Source: Verrucomicrobiia bacterium
Lineage (GTDB): Bacteria; Verrucomicrobiota; Verrucomicrobiia; Verrucomicrobiales; DEV007
DNA: 64,000 bases
NCBI GenBank assembly: GCA_030425385.1
Contig: JAUIAH010000001.1
Coordinates: 310,001-374,000, forward strand
Direction of reading: 5' to 3'
Part shown: positions 1-9,709 of the stretch, piece after piece
Numbering within the stretch: the stretch's first letter is position 1
Layout of the letters: each line of letters starts with the position of its first letter
Made by a program: the position numbers and the translations under genes
The notes under the pieces: model-generated
What the model was told of the DNA's origin: nothing
Database searches by the model: none
The model's input: only the letters and a program-made list of their open reading frames with translations

Positions 1-992
1 CGCTGAGCTTTGAAAGCGCTCCAGAAGGCATGGTGATCACCGACTACAGCGGATCGATCAAGGCCTGGAACCACGCGGCGACTCGCCTGTTCGGCTATTC
101 GGAATCAGAATCTCTCGGCCAACCGTTTCCGGCTCTCTTCGGTGTGGAATCGATCGAGGGGCTCACCCGGCGCCTTGAGCAGGTGGACGGGCACTGGTAT
201 CGCGGCGAATTGCCCTGCATCCGCAAAGACCAATCCGAGGGCTTGGTGGAACTCACCTTTGGTGCCGTCAAAGATGACGAGGGCCAACTGCAGGGGCAGT
301 TGATTACCATTCGTCCTTCAGCACCAAAGCCACCTGCGCCTGCTGCGGAGCCTCCGGTCGATCGCAAGGCTTTGGAGGAGCAGTTGCGTCGGGAAACCAT
401 GGCCGATCTCGTCCCGCAAATGCATCAGCGCTTGCGAAACAACCTCCAGATCATCGGCACGCTTCTCAATCTGCAATACAAAGCGCAGGTGGAGCCCACC
501 ACGCGCGAAGCGCTCCGCACCAGTCGGAACCGCTCCCACGCGCTCATGATCCTGCATGAGCAGATCCACAATGAGCACGACGAGCAAGCGATCGACTTCG
601 GCAAATTTGTGCAAGCCCTTGCCGCGCACCTCCTGGCCAGCTACGAGGCCTCCGAGCGCGTGCAGACGCGTCTGCTGGTGGAGGGCTCGCTCGATCTCCA
701 AGCCGCCAGTCCGTTGGCCTTGATCACGAATGAACTGCTCAGCAACGCCATTCACCACGGATTTCCCGATGATCGGAGAGGTGTCGTGCAAGTTGCCATG
801 AGGCTCACCACCGGAAGCGGAGAGCTGACGGTGACTGACAACGGAATCGGGCTTCCTTCCGCCCACAAGGGCGCAGGGATGGGTCTGCAAATTGTGAAAA
901 CTCTCGCGAGCCAGATTGGCGGGACTCTGGAAAAAATAGATTCTACGGAAACTGAATTTCGAGTTTACTTTAAGACCTCGTTGCGGCAATAG
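1..992 (+). CDS. PAS-domain sensor histidine kinase (HisKA_2 type), 5' end outside window
   Basis: Two-component sensor kinase. The reading frame is open from the first bases of the window (codons from position 3 read LSFESAPEGMVITD), so the ATG at 30 is internal to a PAS domain and the true start lies upstream. After the PAS domain and a proline-rich linker comes a HisKA_2-type dimerisation region. Its likely phospho-accepting His is codon 423-425, in the context MHQRLRNNLQ, close to the family pattern H-R-V-K-N-N-L-Q. A C-terminal HATPase_c domain follows, with an N-box (LITNELLSNAIHHG), G1 box (DNGIGLP) and G2 box (GAGMGLQIV). No transmembrane segment is visible in the part seen. It ends 8 nt before the next kinase gene, so the two are probably co-transcribed. 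Family confidence is high; the signal sensed is unknown. Confidence 0.9.
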   Translation, partial: LSFESAPEGMVITDYSGSIKAWNHAATRLFGYSESESLGQPFPALFGVESIEGLTRRLEQVDGHWYRGELPCIRKDQSEGLVELTFGAVKDDEGQLQGQLITIRPSAPKPPAPAAEPPVDRKALEEQLRRETMADLVPQMHQRLRNNLQIIGTLLNLQYKAQVEPTTREALRTSRNRSHALMILHEQIHNEHDEQAIDFGKFVQALAAHLLASYEASERVQTRLLVEGSLDLQAASPLALITNELLSNAIHHGFPDDRRGVVQVAMRLTTGSGELTVTDNGIGLPSAHKGAGMGLQIVKTLASQIGGTLEKIDSTETEFRVYFKTSLRQ

Positions 993-1000
993 CTGAGGCG

Positions 1001-3313
1001 TTGATACCACAGCCTACCATTCTGGTCGTCCAGCACGAACAGACCGTGTTGAGGGCGCTTGAAGAGAGCCTATCCAGAATGGGGTACACGGCTCGTGGCT
1101 TCCATTCGGGAAATCGAGCCCTGGAATGGCTGGAAGAACAGGGAGATCATCACGGAATTCTTGGGCTGGTGGATCTCCGACTTCCCGGCGATCCAGGTGG
1201 TCTGCAGCTCGGCCATCAATTGTCTGCTGTCTACCGGCTTCCATATTTCTATCTCGCTCAGAAAGCAGAAGACCTTCAGGACCCCAAGGTCGTGCTTTCG
1301 CAGCCAGCAGGCTATTTCACCTTTCCGCTGGATGACGCGGAACTGCATGCCTCCATCGCGCTCACGTTGGAATCGCAGAAAGAGCGCCAGCCAGGAGGCG
1401 AGGCTCTCCTCGCTCCCGCGTCTACTGACGAAGCCATCCTGGTGACGGATCTGCATGGTCGGATCACCTACATGAACACGCTGGCGGAAGATCTGACTGG
1501 CTGGAGTTTGAACGAGGCTCGCCAGCGCCCCTACCATCAGATCTTTGAACTGTTAGATGTGAACGGTGCGCCCGCCCATCATCAGCCCTTCAACGAAGAC
1601 CGCGTGGCCTCCAAAAGTTACCCCGCCATTCTCAAGCGACGCACGGGCGAACGCGTGACCATCTTGGAGCGCACCACCAGTCTCATGGATGGCAATGGAA
1701 GCCTCGCTGGACTCCACCTCGTCTTTCATCGTGGCTCCCCTTTCCAAGCCGACGATCAGGCAGCGCCCGCTGAAGCAGCGCCAACAGGGAATGCCCCGAA
1801 ATTTGGACAACCCCTGAAGGCCATTGTGAGTGCGATCACGGACCCGCTCTTCGCCATGGATCCCAGCTGGTGCCTGACCTATGTGAACCGCAGTGCCGAG
1901 CAGCACCTGGGGCGCCCCTCCAAGGCCCTTCTTGGGAAGAACTTCTGGGACACCTTCCCGGATTCGATCCACACGAAATACTATCATGAATACCACAAAG
2001 CGGTCACCAACCAGGAACCACGTGAATTCGAGTTTTACCACGAGATTCAAGGCCGCTGGTTTGAAGCCAGTGTCTACCCCTTTGCTGAAGGATTGTTGGT
2101 GTTTCTGCGAGATGTGACGCAACGTCACCAAGCGCAGGAGAAAGCTCGCAAGCTAGAGAAGCTCGAAGGACTCGGGCTACTCGCTCGCGGCTTTGCTCAT
2201 GATTTCAACAACCTCTTGACTATTCTGTTAGGAAACGTTTCTCTCGCCCGTTATGCCCAGCCAGGAGAGACTGACTACCAGCAATCACTCGACGCGGCCA
2301 AACTGGCAACCAACCAAGCACAGAGCCTCGTGCAGCAACTCCTCACCTTTGCCAAGGGAGGTGCCCCCATCACCGAGACGGTGGATCTCAACAAGGACGT
2401 CATCAAGGAACTGCTCAATAGAAGACGTCGTCAGCCACACCTGCAATACGTATTCAATCTAACAGAAGAATCTGTCCTCGTAGAGGCCGATCCCGGCCAA
2501 TTGCAGCGCGTCGTTGGCAACTTGATCGAGAATGCTGAGGAGGCCATGCTCAGCGGTGGGACGCTCACCCTCACCACGTCGATCGTGCATGCAAATGCGA
2601 GGAATCGCCAGGAGCTTTCCGATAAGCTCGATCCCCATACCGACTACACCATCCTCGAAGTCCACGACACTGGCGAAGGGATTCCCGATGTTCACCTGGA
2701 TAAAGTGCTAGAGCCCTACTTCAGCACGCGTTCCGATGCCAATGCCACCGGTCTGGGGCTCACCGTATGCGACTCCATCGCACGCTCTCACGGCGGGTTC
2801 CTCGCCATTGACTCCAAGCTCGGTAGCCACACCGCCGTTCGTCTCTTCCTTCCCACCCAACGGCAACGCTGGCAATCCAAGGAACCCTCAACGGGAGCTC
2901 CCAAGCGCCAGCTCAACCAACCGCCGCGCATCCTGATCCTCGAAGACGAACGCCCCATCCGACTCCTCATCAGTCTGTCTCTCAAGAAAGATGGCTACCA
3001 CGTGGTCGAGACCGAGGAAGGGAGCCAGACGGTGGAAACCTACCGCGCCGCCATGGCGGAAGGGAAGCACTTCGATCTCGTCATCATGGATCTCTCCATT
3101 CCCAACGGCATGGGCGGTGCCGAGGCCATCCAGCAGATTCGCTATGCTGATCCGGATGTGGTGGCGGTCGTTTCTAGTGGCTACTCGGATGACCCGGTGA
3201 TGGCAAATTACACGGAATACGGATTTGCCGCCGTCCTGCCCAAGCCCTATGAACCTTCCGCCCTTCGAGAACTCGCGAGCAGTTTGCTCTCCCAGAGCTC
3301 GAAGAATTCCTAA
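1001..3313 (+). CDS. Hybrid sensor histidine kinase (receiver-PAS-PAS-HisKA-HATPase-receiver)
   Basis: A 770-residue soluble hybrid kinase starting with TTG. Domain order: N-terminal receiver (about 5-125), PAS (145-250), PAS (272-375), HisKA with phospho-His near residue 400 (context GFAHDFNNLL), HATPase_c (490-620, with DTGEGIP and GLGLTV boxes), and a C-terminal receiver (645-765). The C-terminal receiver looks complete: acidic pair EDE, phospho-acceptor Asp near 697 (VIMDLS) and Lys near 748 (PKPYE). The N-terminal receiver is degenerate. It keeps an Asp near 58 (LVDLRLPG), but its acidic pocket reads QHE and the usual Lys-Pro is replaced by Phe-Pro. It has no membrane segment and probably works with the kinase just upstream. 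Architecture confidence is high; pathway unknown. Confidence 0.9.
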   Translation: MIPQPTILVVQHEQTVLRALEESLSRMGYTARGFHSGNRALEWLEEQGDHHGILGLVDLRLPGDPGGLQLGHQLSAVYRLPYFYLAQKAEDLQDPKVVLSQPAGYFTFPLDDAELHASIALTLESQKERQPGGEALLAPASTDEAILVTDLHGRITYMNTLAEDLTGWSLNEARQRPYHQIFELLDVNGAPAHHQPFNEDRVASKSYPAILKRRTGERVTILERTTSLMDGNGSLAGLHLVFHRGSPFQADDQAAPAEAAPTGNAPKFGQPLKAIVSAITDPLFAMDPSWCLTYVNRSAEQHLGRPSKALLGKNFWDTFPDSIHTKYYHEYHKAVTNQEPREFEFYHEIQGRWFEASVYPFAEGLLVFLRDVTQRHQAQEKARKLEKLEGLGLLARGFAHDFNNLLTILLGNVSLARYAQPGETDYQQSLDAAKLATNQAQSLVQQLLTFAKGGAPITETVDLNKDVIKELLNRRRRQPHLQYVFNLTEESVLVEADPGQLQRVVGNLIENAEEAMLSGGTLTLTTSIVHANARNRQELSDKLDPHTDYTILEVHDTGEGIPDVHLDKVLEPYFSTRSDANATGLGLTVCDSIARSHGGFLAIDSKLGSHTAVRLFLPTQRQRWQSKEPSTGAPKRQLNQPPRILILEDERPIRLLISLSLKKDGYHVVETEEGSQTVETYRAAMAEGKHFDLVIMDLSIPNGMGGAEAIQQIRYADPDVVAVVSSGYSDDPVMANYTEYGFAAVLPKPYEPSALRELASSLLSQSSKNS

Positions 3314-3327
3314 CATCTTCCACATCC

Positions 3328-4248
3328 ATGGCTCACTCCTCTCCACTCACTCTGGTGGTTCTCGCCGCCGGCATGGGCAGCCGTTACGGCGGCCTCAAGC
3401 AACTCGATCCCGTCGGTCCCAACGACGAGGTGATCCTCGACTACTCCGTCTACGATGCCCTCCAGGCAGGTGTGGAGAAAGTGGTCTTCGTCATCCGCGA
3501 CGATTTCGAGCATGCCTTCCGCGACCAACTGGGTCGCCGCTTTGAAGATCGCCTCCAGGTCGAGTATGCCTTTCAACGGCTCGACGCCTTGCCGGACGGC
3601 CACACCGTGCCTGACGGACGCACCAAACCCTGGGGCACAGGGCACGCCATTCTCGCCGCCAAAGACGTTGTCGACACGCCCTTCATCGTCATCAATGCCG
3701 ACGACTTTTACGGACGTGCTAGTTATCAAACCCTAGCCGAATTCTTACGTGAACCTCTCACAGGACCCAAGGAGAGCATTTCCATGGTCGGCTTCCCCTT
3801 GCGGAACACACTCTCCGAACATGGAACGGTCGCTCGCGGACTCTGTCAGTGTGATGCGCAAATGAACTTGGAGTCGGTGCGTGAAATCACCAACATCCAC
3901 AAGACCGCCACGGGAGCCGCCTATGAGGAAGCCAACGGCGACACCGTGTCTCTGTCAGGAGACGAGCGGGTCTCTATGAACATGTGGGGATTCCAGCCCA
4001 GCTTCCTACCGCTCCTAGAGGAACGCTTCGTCGCCTTCATGGATAGCCACGGGCAATCGCCCAAATCTGAATTCTACATCCCCTTCGCGGTCGACGAATT
4101 GATCCAAAGCCAGCGAGCCACGACTCGAGTCCTCACCACCGAGAGCCAATGGTTTGGTGTCACCTATCAAGAGGACAAACCGTTCGTCGTGGCGGCACTC
4201 CAACAGCTCGCCGATCAAGGCACCTATCCCTCGCCCCTTTGGGGTTAA
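3328..4248 (+). CDS. Sugar-phosphate nucleotidyltransferase family protein
   Basis: A 306-residue cytoplasmic protein of the NTP_transferase (GT-A-like) fold. The N-terminus carries the nucleotide-binding signature LAAGMGSRYGGLKQL, and a later NADDFYG matches the metal-binding Asp region of nucleotidyltransferases. Such enzymes make NDP-sugars from a sugar-1-phosphate and an NTP, but the substrate cannot be read from sequence. It starts at ATG 14 nt after the hybrid kinase stop, so the three genes may form one unit. A CTAACA copy overlaps the preceding stop codon. Confidence is high for the fold and low for the substrate. Confidence 0.8.
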   Translation: MAHSSPLTLVVLAAGMGSRYGGLKQLDPVGPNDEVILDYSVYDALQAGVEKVVFVIRDDFEHAFRDQLGRRFEDRLQVEYAFQRLDALPDGHTVPDGRTKPWGTGHAILAAKDVVDTPFIVINADDFYGRASYQTLAEFLREPLTGPKESISMVGFPLRNTLSEHGTVARGLCQCDAQMNLESVREITNIHKTATGAAYEEANGDTVSLSGDERVSMNMWGFQPSFLPLLEERFVAFMDSHGQSPKSEFYIPFAVDELIQSQRATTRVLTTESQWFGVTYQEDKPFVVAALQQLADQGTYPSPLWG

Positions 4249-4354
4249 AGCCTGCGCCTCCTGCGATGGCACTAACGATGCCACCGACAATCGCGGCATT
4301 GGTATCGCAGTCGCGCTCCACTTCAATAGAGCTGATGATCGCCTCCTGGTAATC
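4235..4354 (-). pseudogene. Remnant of an ADP-ribosylglycohydrolase family gene
   Basis: On the minus strand about 40 codons read DYQEAIISSIEVERDCDTNA and continue AIVGGIVSAIAGGAGF. This resembles the C-terminal metal-binding block of ADP-ribosylglycohydrolases, where the family has a G-D-T/C-D-T-x-A-A-I-x-G-G pattern. There is no start, no N-terminal half and no continuation, and the fragment runs into the 3' end of the nucleotidyltransferase gene. I infer a decayed gene, with sequence on either side lost. A chance match in a short stretch cannot be excluded. Confidence 0.45.
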
Positions 4355-4388
4355 GGATAGGCAGCGACACGCATTCGTTTAGTTTAGA

Positions 4389-5879
4389 TTAGAATTGATC
4401 CTCAACTCTCTCGACTCGAACCCTGACAACGTATCGAGCCGTCCGATTCTCCAGACGGAGCGTGTAGCGGTCTCGTTGGCACTCGTAGCCAACTTGATCA
4501 CCTGGGTCATCGAGAATTTCTCCTGTGCCCGTGATGCTGGCCACGCGATTCCAATCTTCAAGATCTTCGGATGCTTCAAGATGATACCACAGATCTTGCC
4601 GATCTCTTGGAAGATGGATGTCAAGGCCCGTTTCCAAAGCAGCTCCCCACGTCACCGGCCCAGGCATGAACGGAAGGGTATCGAAGGCATACTCACAGAA
4701 TTGATTGCAGCCATCCCCATCAGGGTCCGCCTCCGGCGCAAAGCTTTCATCTGGTGCCTGAGGGTGTTCCGCACGTTGATGCGCCAACCAGCTCTCCCAG
4801 GTCAGCGGAATCGGCTCGAGACTAGCATAGCGCAACCCATAAACAATGGTGCCTCCGTTAGGTGGAAGGTGCCCCACGCTATAGACCAGGTGCGGACGAT
4901 CATCGTCATCCAGCGCCAGGTCTCCATGATCTCCTCCAAAGGAGAGGTCTTCCACCACCGGGCGCGCCGTCCAGGTTTCGCCCGTCCATTGGCCTAACCA
5001 ATAGCTACTGCCAGAAGTCCCTCCCTGTCGATGGAAGGTCACCACAGGGTGTCCATCTGAAGTCAGGGAGAGATTGGTAGGCCAGGGCTGGACGGCTCCC
5101 GACTCATGCGCCTCTTGAAACAATTCTTGGACTGACCATTGCCCATCGGAGAAGAGTCCGTAGGCAAGACCTCCACGGACCACCATCGCCATGTGCACCC
5201 TATCATTCGCGTCAATCACAATGCTCGGATGCGTTCCATGCAAGCTCATCGGCAAGGGTGTCACCTGCCACTGGCCGCCCTCTTTCATCGCATGATAAGA
5301 GGTTGTCAGATCTGCGTAGACGATGTGGACCTGCCCGTTGGAAGTGTAGGCTGCGGCGCTGTGCTGATGCGCGATCTGAACGGTGGCCACCTCTTCTTCT
5401 TGCCATCCACCGAAGAAATCGCGCCACGCCAGGCGAACCATTCCCGATCGGATGTAGGAGAATGAAGCGCGGCCCTGCGGATCCAGAGTGAGATGAAGGC
5501 GCCCCGCAAACGTCGAGCTCGTCCGCTCATCATCGATCACGCGAGTGCTCCACTGCTCACCCTCCCAGTGGGCGACGGTGACCGCATCGTCGACGTAGGC
5601 CAACGTCCAGTCCCCGTCACCCTCCACCGTGAAGTCGCCGAAGTTTCCAAAGGGAGCCATTGTGAACTCCCAACATCCCGCAGCGGAGCGTTCTCCAATA
5701 CGGGCTTCATTTCCAAAGTCCCAATCCAAGACCACTGGCTTTCCCCTAGCAGAAATCGCAATCATGCCGAAGGGTTGCGCTTCCTGTGCCGCCACGACGG
5801 TTTCTTCAACCCACTCCTCTTGTGCATACGTCAGGATATGGGTGCCTATCGCAAGCATCCAAGCGACCATCCTTCTCAT
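4389..5879 (-). CDS. Secreted repeat protein with verrucomicrobial C-terminal region
   Basis: About 496 residues. I chose the ATG at 5879 because it starts [20 protein letters not shown], a credible Sec signal peptide; the upstream extension is low-complexity shadow sequence. The body has repeated short motifs of the kind D-x-x-x-R/G-x-P/A-H/S-x-V/S-Y ([40 protein letters not shown]), suggesting a beta-propeller. The C-terminus has [15 protein letters not shown], then [11 protein letters not shown] and a final RYVVRVRV strand. This layout is common at the ends of secreted proteins in Verrucomicrobiota. Function is unknown; extracellular or cell-surface location is inferred. It diverges from the amino-sugar operon with about 113 nt between starts. 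Confidence 0.7.
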   Translation of the reverse strand: MRRMVAWMLAIGTHILTYAQEEWVEETVVAAQEAQPFGMIAISARGKPVVLDWDFGNEARIGERSAAGCWEFTMAPFGNFGDFTVEGDGDWTLAYVDDAVTVAHWEGEQWSTRVIDDERTSSTFAGRLHLTLDPQGRASFSYIRSGMVRLAWRDFFGGWQEEEVATVQIAHQHSAAAYTSNGQVHIVYADLTTSYHAMKEGGQWQVTPLPMSLHGTHPSIVIDANDRVHMAMVVRGGLAYGLFSDGQWSVQELFQEAHESGAVQPWPTNLSLTSDGHPVVTFHRQGGTSGSSYWLGQWTGETWTARPVVEDLSFGGDHGDLALDDDDRPHLVYSVGHLPPNGGTIVYGLRYASLEPIPLTWESWLAHQRAEHPQAPDESFAPEADPDGDGCNQFCEYAFDTLPFMPGPVTWGAALETGLDIHLPRDRQDLWYHLEASEDLEDWNRVASITGTGEILDDPGDQVGYECQRDRYTLRLENRTARYVVRVRVERVEDQF

Positions 5880-5992
5880 GGGAACTACCATGCCACACCC
5901 TATTGGCGCACCTTTCACTGCGCAATGGACAAGAAGTGGGAGATCCCATCTCTGGTGTTGCCAGCATCGATGAGTTTGCGGATGGTGCCCTT

Positions 5993-6733
5993 GTGGACAC
6001 AACCATTTCTCCAGACAAACAGGAATCCGGGCGCGTAGCCGCCGAGCACGGCGCGCGCTTGATTCGCGAAGCTTTGCAGACGCAGGGGCAGGCGACCATA
6101 ATCGTGGCGACGGGCGCGTCGCAGTTTGATATGTTAGAGGCCCTGGTGAAGGAGCCAGACATCGATTGGTCCCGCGTCACGGGGTTTCACCTTGATGAAT
6201 ACGTAGGCATTCCCATCACTCATGGGGCCTCTTTCCGGCTCTACCTCTGGCAACGTTTCGTGCGTAAACTGCCATTGCCACTGAAGGCCTTTCACTTTCT
6301 CAATGGCGAAGGCGATCCGCAAGCAGAGTGCGCCCGAGTAGGTGGCCTTCTGGCGGAGCATGCGGTCGATGTCGCCTTCATCGGCATCGGCGAGAATGCG
6401 CACATCGCCTTCAACGATCCTCCGGCGGACTTTAACACGACCGATCCCTATCTCGTGGTGGATCTAGACGACGCCTGTCGACGCCAACAACTGGGTGAGG
6501 GCTGGTTTCCCACCTTCGATGACGTTCCTAAGCAAGCCATTTCGATGTCTGTCAGTCAGATCATGAAGAGCCGGGCCATCATCTGCACGGTGCCCGATGC
6601 CCGCAAGGCAGAGGCCGTGGCCAAGTCCCTGCAAGGTTCCATCCAGCCCGAGGTCCCTGCTTCGATCTTGCAGAAGCACCAAGCCTGCCATCTCTATCTG
6701 GATCAACCCGCCGCATCTCAGTTGGACCAATGA
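5993..6733 (+). CDS. nagB: Glucosamine-6-phosphate deaminase/isomerase family protein (NagB-like)
   Basis: Predicted cytosolic enzyme of the NagB/6-phosphogluconolactonase fold, converting glucosamine-6-phosphate to fructose-6-phosphate and ammonia. Visible signatures are VATGAS (phosphate loop, canonically PTGSTP), [10 protein letters not shown] (NagB MDEYVGLP) and [15 protein letters not shown] (canonical GxGxDGHIAFNEP; the usual DGH is NAH here). No ATG lies at the expected place. I use GTG at 5993, which gives 246 residues with the usual N-terminal strand and helix; GTG at 5936 is the alternative. It ends in an ATGA overlap with the next gene and heads a coupled operon with an oxidoreductase and a NagA-like deacetylase, which supports amino-sugar catabolism. 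The altered active-site loop leaves the exact substrate open. Confidence 0.75.
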   Translation: MDTTISPDKQESGRVAAEHGARLIREALQTQGQATIIVATGASQFDMLEALVKEPDIDWSRVTGFHLDEYVGIPITHGASFRLYLWQRFVRKLPLPLKAFHFLNGEGDPQAECARVGGLLAEHAVDVAFIGIGENAHIAFNDPPADFNTTDPYLVVDLDDACRRQQLGEGWFPTFDDVPKQAISMSVSQIMKSRAIICTVPDARKAEAVAKSLQGSIQPEVPASILQKHQACHLYLDQPAASQLDQ

Positions 6734-7866
6734 ACCCGTCTATCACTCCCACACGCGTTGGATTTGTCGGAGCGGGTTGGATGGGAACCACTCTCATGCA
6801 GCGACTCGTAGAGCATCCGGGGGCCGAAGTGGTGGGCCTCCACCAACGGACCCAGGCAAATGCCGCGGCGGCCCTGGAGCAAGTCGGCTTGCCAGCATCG
6901 CTCTTCTGTGAGGATTTCCACACCATGGTGACGCGTCCTGATGTGGATGCCGTCTTCCTCTGCAGCCCCAACAGCGCGCACGGCCCCCAATCGCTTGCGG
7001 CCTTGGAAGCGGGGAAACACGTTTTCTGTGAGAAACCCTGTGCCACGACGTTTGCCGACTTCGAGCGTCAGGTGGCTCTCGCTCAGGCTCATCCCGAGTT
7101 GATCACCTACGTGAACTACCTCATGAATTTCGATACCATGGAGCAGCGCTTGCTCGACATGGTGAAGGCGGGCGCTTTCGGCACCATCACTCAGATCCAA
7201 GTGAACTACCGCCACCCTATCAATATTGCTGGAGACAAAGCCTGGAAACTCAGTCAAGACGTGATGGGAGACGCCATTGGCATGGGCATCATCCATGCGC
7301 TCAGTGTGATGCTGAACATCATGGCCGCGCAAGACGCTCATCCCGTGCGCGTGTTTGCCACTGCCTGTGATGTGAAAACCCGCCCCTTCGAGCCCGACGC
7401 CATCTACAACATCCAGATCCAATTCAGCAATGGTGCCACGGGATTCTGCTTCGGCAACGTTGACCAGGCTAACGGCTACGATGCCTATCATAATCTTCAC
7501 GGCACGGAAGGCGGGTTTATCTTTGATAGTTACCTCGATCGCCCCCAGAAAGTACGCTACTGGTCGGAGACGATGACGGACCGCCAATGGGTACGTCCGT
7601 TAGATCTCGATCACTGTCCGGCTGCCTACCAATGGCCAGAGGGCACCACCACTCCTGACAGCGGCGATGTCATGAATCATCAGACGGGTGCCTGCGTGGC
7701 GCACTTCCTCGATTGCGTCCAATCTGGAAAGCCCTCTTTCCTCAGCTTCGAAGCCTCTGCACCGACTGCAGAATTGGGATGGGCCATCTTGTTGTCCGCG
7801 CAAACCGGTGATCCCATCGCGTTGCCACTCGATCGCGCACGCGCACGCAAGCACTTCGCCACATGA
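6730..7866 (+). CDS. Gfo/Idh/MocA family oxidoreductase
   Basis: A 378-residue NAD(P)-dependent sugar oxidoreductase homologue. The N-terminal Rossmann motif is [10 protein letters not shown], and the family-defining EKP appears as [12 protein letters not shown]. The C-terminal alpha/beta domain contains the [11 protein letters not shown] stretch, where the family places catalytic His/Asp residues. No signal peptide is seen, so it should act in the cytosol. It overlaps its neighbours by 4 nt on both sides (ATGA), lying between nagB-like and nagA-like genes. I infer a role in processing an amino sugar or a derivative before deamination; the substrate is not evident. Confidence 0.85.
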   Translation: MNPSITPTRVGFVGAGWMGTTLMQRLVEHPGAEVVGLHQRTQANAAAALEQVGLPASLFCEDFHTMVTRPDVDAVFLCSPNSAHGPQSLAALEAGKHVFCEKPCATTFADFERQVALAQAHPELITYVNYLMNFDTMEQRLLDMVKAGAFGTITQIQVNYRHPINIAGDKAWKLSQDVMGDAIGMGIIHALSVMLNIMAAQDAHPVRVFATACDVKTRPFEPDAIYNIQIQFSNGATGFCFGNVDQANGYDAYHNLHGTEGGFIFDSYLDRPQKVRYWSETMTDRQWVRPLDLDHCPAAYQWPEGTTTPDSGDVMNHQTGACVAHFLDCVQSGKPSFLSFEASAPTAELGWAILLSAQTGDPIALPLDRARARKHFAT

Positions 7867-8771
7867 ACGCTTTCGATCTCCAGGTGAACGGCTATGCCGG
7901 GGCCGATTTCTGTTCGCCCGACCTAACGCCGGAGGCCTTACACGCAGCCTGCCGTTCCCTGGAAGAAGATGGCGTCACGGGATTCCTCGCCACCATCATC
8001 ACGGATCACCTCGACGCCCTTTGTGCCAAGCTCGCCCACTTGGTGCGTTTGCGAGAGCGCGACCCCCTGGCATCGCGCCTCATTCATGGATTCCACGTGG
8101 AAGGCCCTTTCCTCAATCCCAATCCAGGATGGGTCGGCGCCCATCCAGCGGATGCCGTGATTCCAGCAGACCCTGACAACGCGCAACGGTTGCTTGATGC
8201 CGGGGAGGGATTGGTCAAACTCGTCACCCTGGCACCCGAATGCGATCCTCACATGGCCACGACACGTCATTTGAGCAAGCAAGGCGTCACTGTTTCCGCT
8301 GGCCACTGCAATCCCAGCATGGATGAACTGAAAGCGGGGATCGACCACGGCTTGAGCATGTTCACCCACTTGGGAAATGGCTGCCCTGTGGACTTGCCCC
8401 GACATGATCACATCATCAACCGAGTCTTACACTTGCGCGAACATCTGTGGATCGGTTTCATTCCAGACGGTGCCCATGTGGATTTCTTCGCTCTCGATCT
8501 CTATCTCCAATTGGCCGGGATGGACCGCGCCTTTGTCGTGACCGACGCCATCGCCGCCGCGCGCATGGGCCCGGGCCTGCATCAGCTTTCGGGCATGGAC
8601 GTGGAAGTGGATGCACAGGGCGTGGCGCGCCGCCCCGGTTCGCCCTACCTTGCAGGATCCACGATCACCATGCCTCAGATCCGCACGCATCTCGCCGAGG
8701 CACTCGGCCGCTCTTCCGATGAGATCGAGGCCCTAACCGCTACCAACCCCCGCCGCGCCATCGGTCTATGA
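7863..8771 (+). CDS. nagA: N-acetylglucosamine-6-phosphate deacetylase, short form (NagA-like)
   Basis: A 302-residue amidohydrolase of the NagA family, removing acetate from N-acetylglucosamine-6-phosphate. Motifs: FHVEGPFLNP (metal-ligand Glu near residue 80), VSAGHCNPSMDEL and MFTHLGNGCP (metal-ligand His residues) and VVTDAIAAA (catalytic Asp). It starts directly at [13 protein letters not shown], so it lacks the small N-terminal beta-sandwich part found in full-length NagA, such as the second copy at 49708. The 4-nt overlaps with the upstream and downstream genes indicate translational coupling. Family confidence is high. The shortened N-terminus may reflect a different acylated sugar substrate. 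Confidence 0.82.
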   Translation: MNAFDLQVNGYAGADFCSPDLTPEALHAACRSLEEDGVTGFLATIITDHLDALCAKLAHLVRLRERDPLASRLIHGFHVEGPFLNPNPGWVGAHPADAVIPADPDNAQRLLDAGEGLVKLVTLAPECDPHMATTRHLSKQGVTVSAGHCNPSMDELKAGIDHGLSMFTHLGNGCPVDLPRHDHIINRVLHLREHLWIGFIPDGAHVDFFALDLYLQLAGMDRAFVVTDAIAAARMGPGLHQLSGMDVEVDAQGVARRPGSPYLAGSTITMPQIRTHLAEALGRSSDEIEALTATNPRRAIGL

Positions 8772-9709
8772 AGCTCGCCCTCGCTGTGTTATTCGTCGCT
8801 TCACTGGCACATTGCGCCAGTGTGGAGCCCGTGGAGACACCTCCGGCGAAGGCTACTCACGGGAAAGAACCTTGGGAAACGGTCGCACGATTCCAGGCGA
8901 AAGCGTTAGAAGAAATCAGCGGCCTGGCTGCTTCCGGTCGCCGTGAAGACGTGTTCTGGTCGCACAATGACAGTGGCGGCCAGGCAGCCCTCCACGCCCT
9001 CCAGATGAGCGGTGCCTTCCTCGGCTCCGTGACCTTGGAAGGGGTTCGGAACATCGATTGGGAGGACATGGCGGCCTTCACTCATCGGGGCGAGCCCCAT
9101 TTGCTCATTGCTGATACTGGTGACAATGAGAAGAAGCGCTCATTCGTGCACTTGCACGCGGTGGTGGAACCGAAGGCGGCCGCCAATGGACGCTATGAGG
9201 CCATGACCGCTTCTGTCGCGTGGACCCTCACCGTTCGCTATGCCGACGGCCCACAAGATTGCGAAGCGATCGGGATCGATCCCCAAGGAAAGCGCGTGTT
9301 TCTCCTCAACAAAGACAGCGGTGAATCCGTCATCTATGCGGTGCCTTTGTTCCCGAACCAAGAGCCCATCGTGGCTGAGCGGGTGGCAGTCCTCCCCAAA
9401 ATCAGCAATGCCACTCGCGACATGGTCGCCATCTTGAAGGCGGGAGTGTTAGGCACGCGCGCCACCGCCATGGACGTCTCGGCAGACGGCCGCACGGCCG
9501 CCGTTCTCACCTACACCGATATCCGCATCTTCCGCCGACCGCCGCAGCAAGCCTGGTCCGAAGCCTTCACGCAACGCCCACATGTCCTGGCATTGCCCGC
9601 CGTTTACCAGCCAGAAGCTGCGTGCTTCAGTCCTGATGGAAAGGCCCTCTACGTCAGTTCTGAGGAAACACCGACCCCACTCGTGCGCCATCGGCTGACT
9701 GCTCCGTGA
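8768..9709 (+). CDS. Predicted lipoprotein, beta-propeller-like, unknown function
   Basis: A 313-residue protein with an N-terminal lipoprotein signal: MKLALAVLFVASLAHC ends in a lipobox-like L-A-H-C. The body has SHNDSGG, NIDWEDMAAF and LIADTGDN motifs, and a late DGKALYVSSEE strand. These belong to a class of exported propeller proteins, some annotated as esterase-like phytase or SdiA-regulated relatives; I cannot assign an activity. It is the last gene of the coupled amino-sugar operon (ATGA overlap with nagA), so an envelope role linked to glycan turnover is a reasonable guess only. A strong hairpin begins at its stop codon. Confidence 0.65.
   Translation: MKLALAVLFVASLAHCASVEPVETPPAKATHGKEPWETVARFQAKALEEISGLAASGRREDVFWSHNDSGGQAALHALQMSGAFLGSVTLEGVRNIDWEDMAAFTHRGEPHLLIADTGDNEKKRSFVHLHAVVEPKAAANGRYEAMTASVAWTLTVRYADGPQDCEAIGIDPQGKRVFLLNKDSGESVIYAVPLFPNQEPIVAERVAVLPKISNATRDMVAILKAGVLGTRATAMDVSADGRTAAVLTYTDIRIFRRPPQQAWSEAFTQRPHVLALPAVYQPEAACFSPDGKALYVSSEETPTPLVRHRLTAP

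Noticed and set aside
318-1010. Long minus-strand open frame opposite the first kinase
   Set aside because: The plus strand encodes a well-conserved histidine kinase here; the antisense product shows no domain and is a codon-bias shadow.
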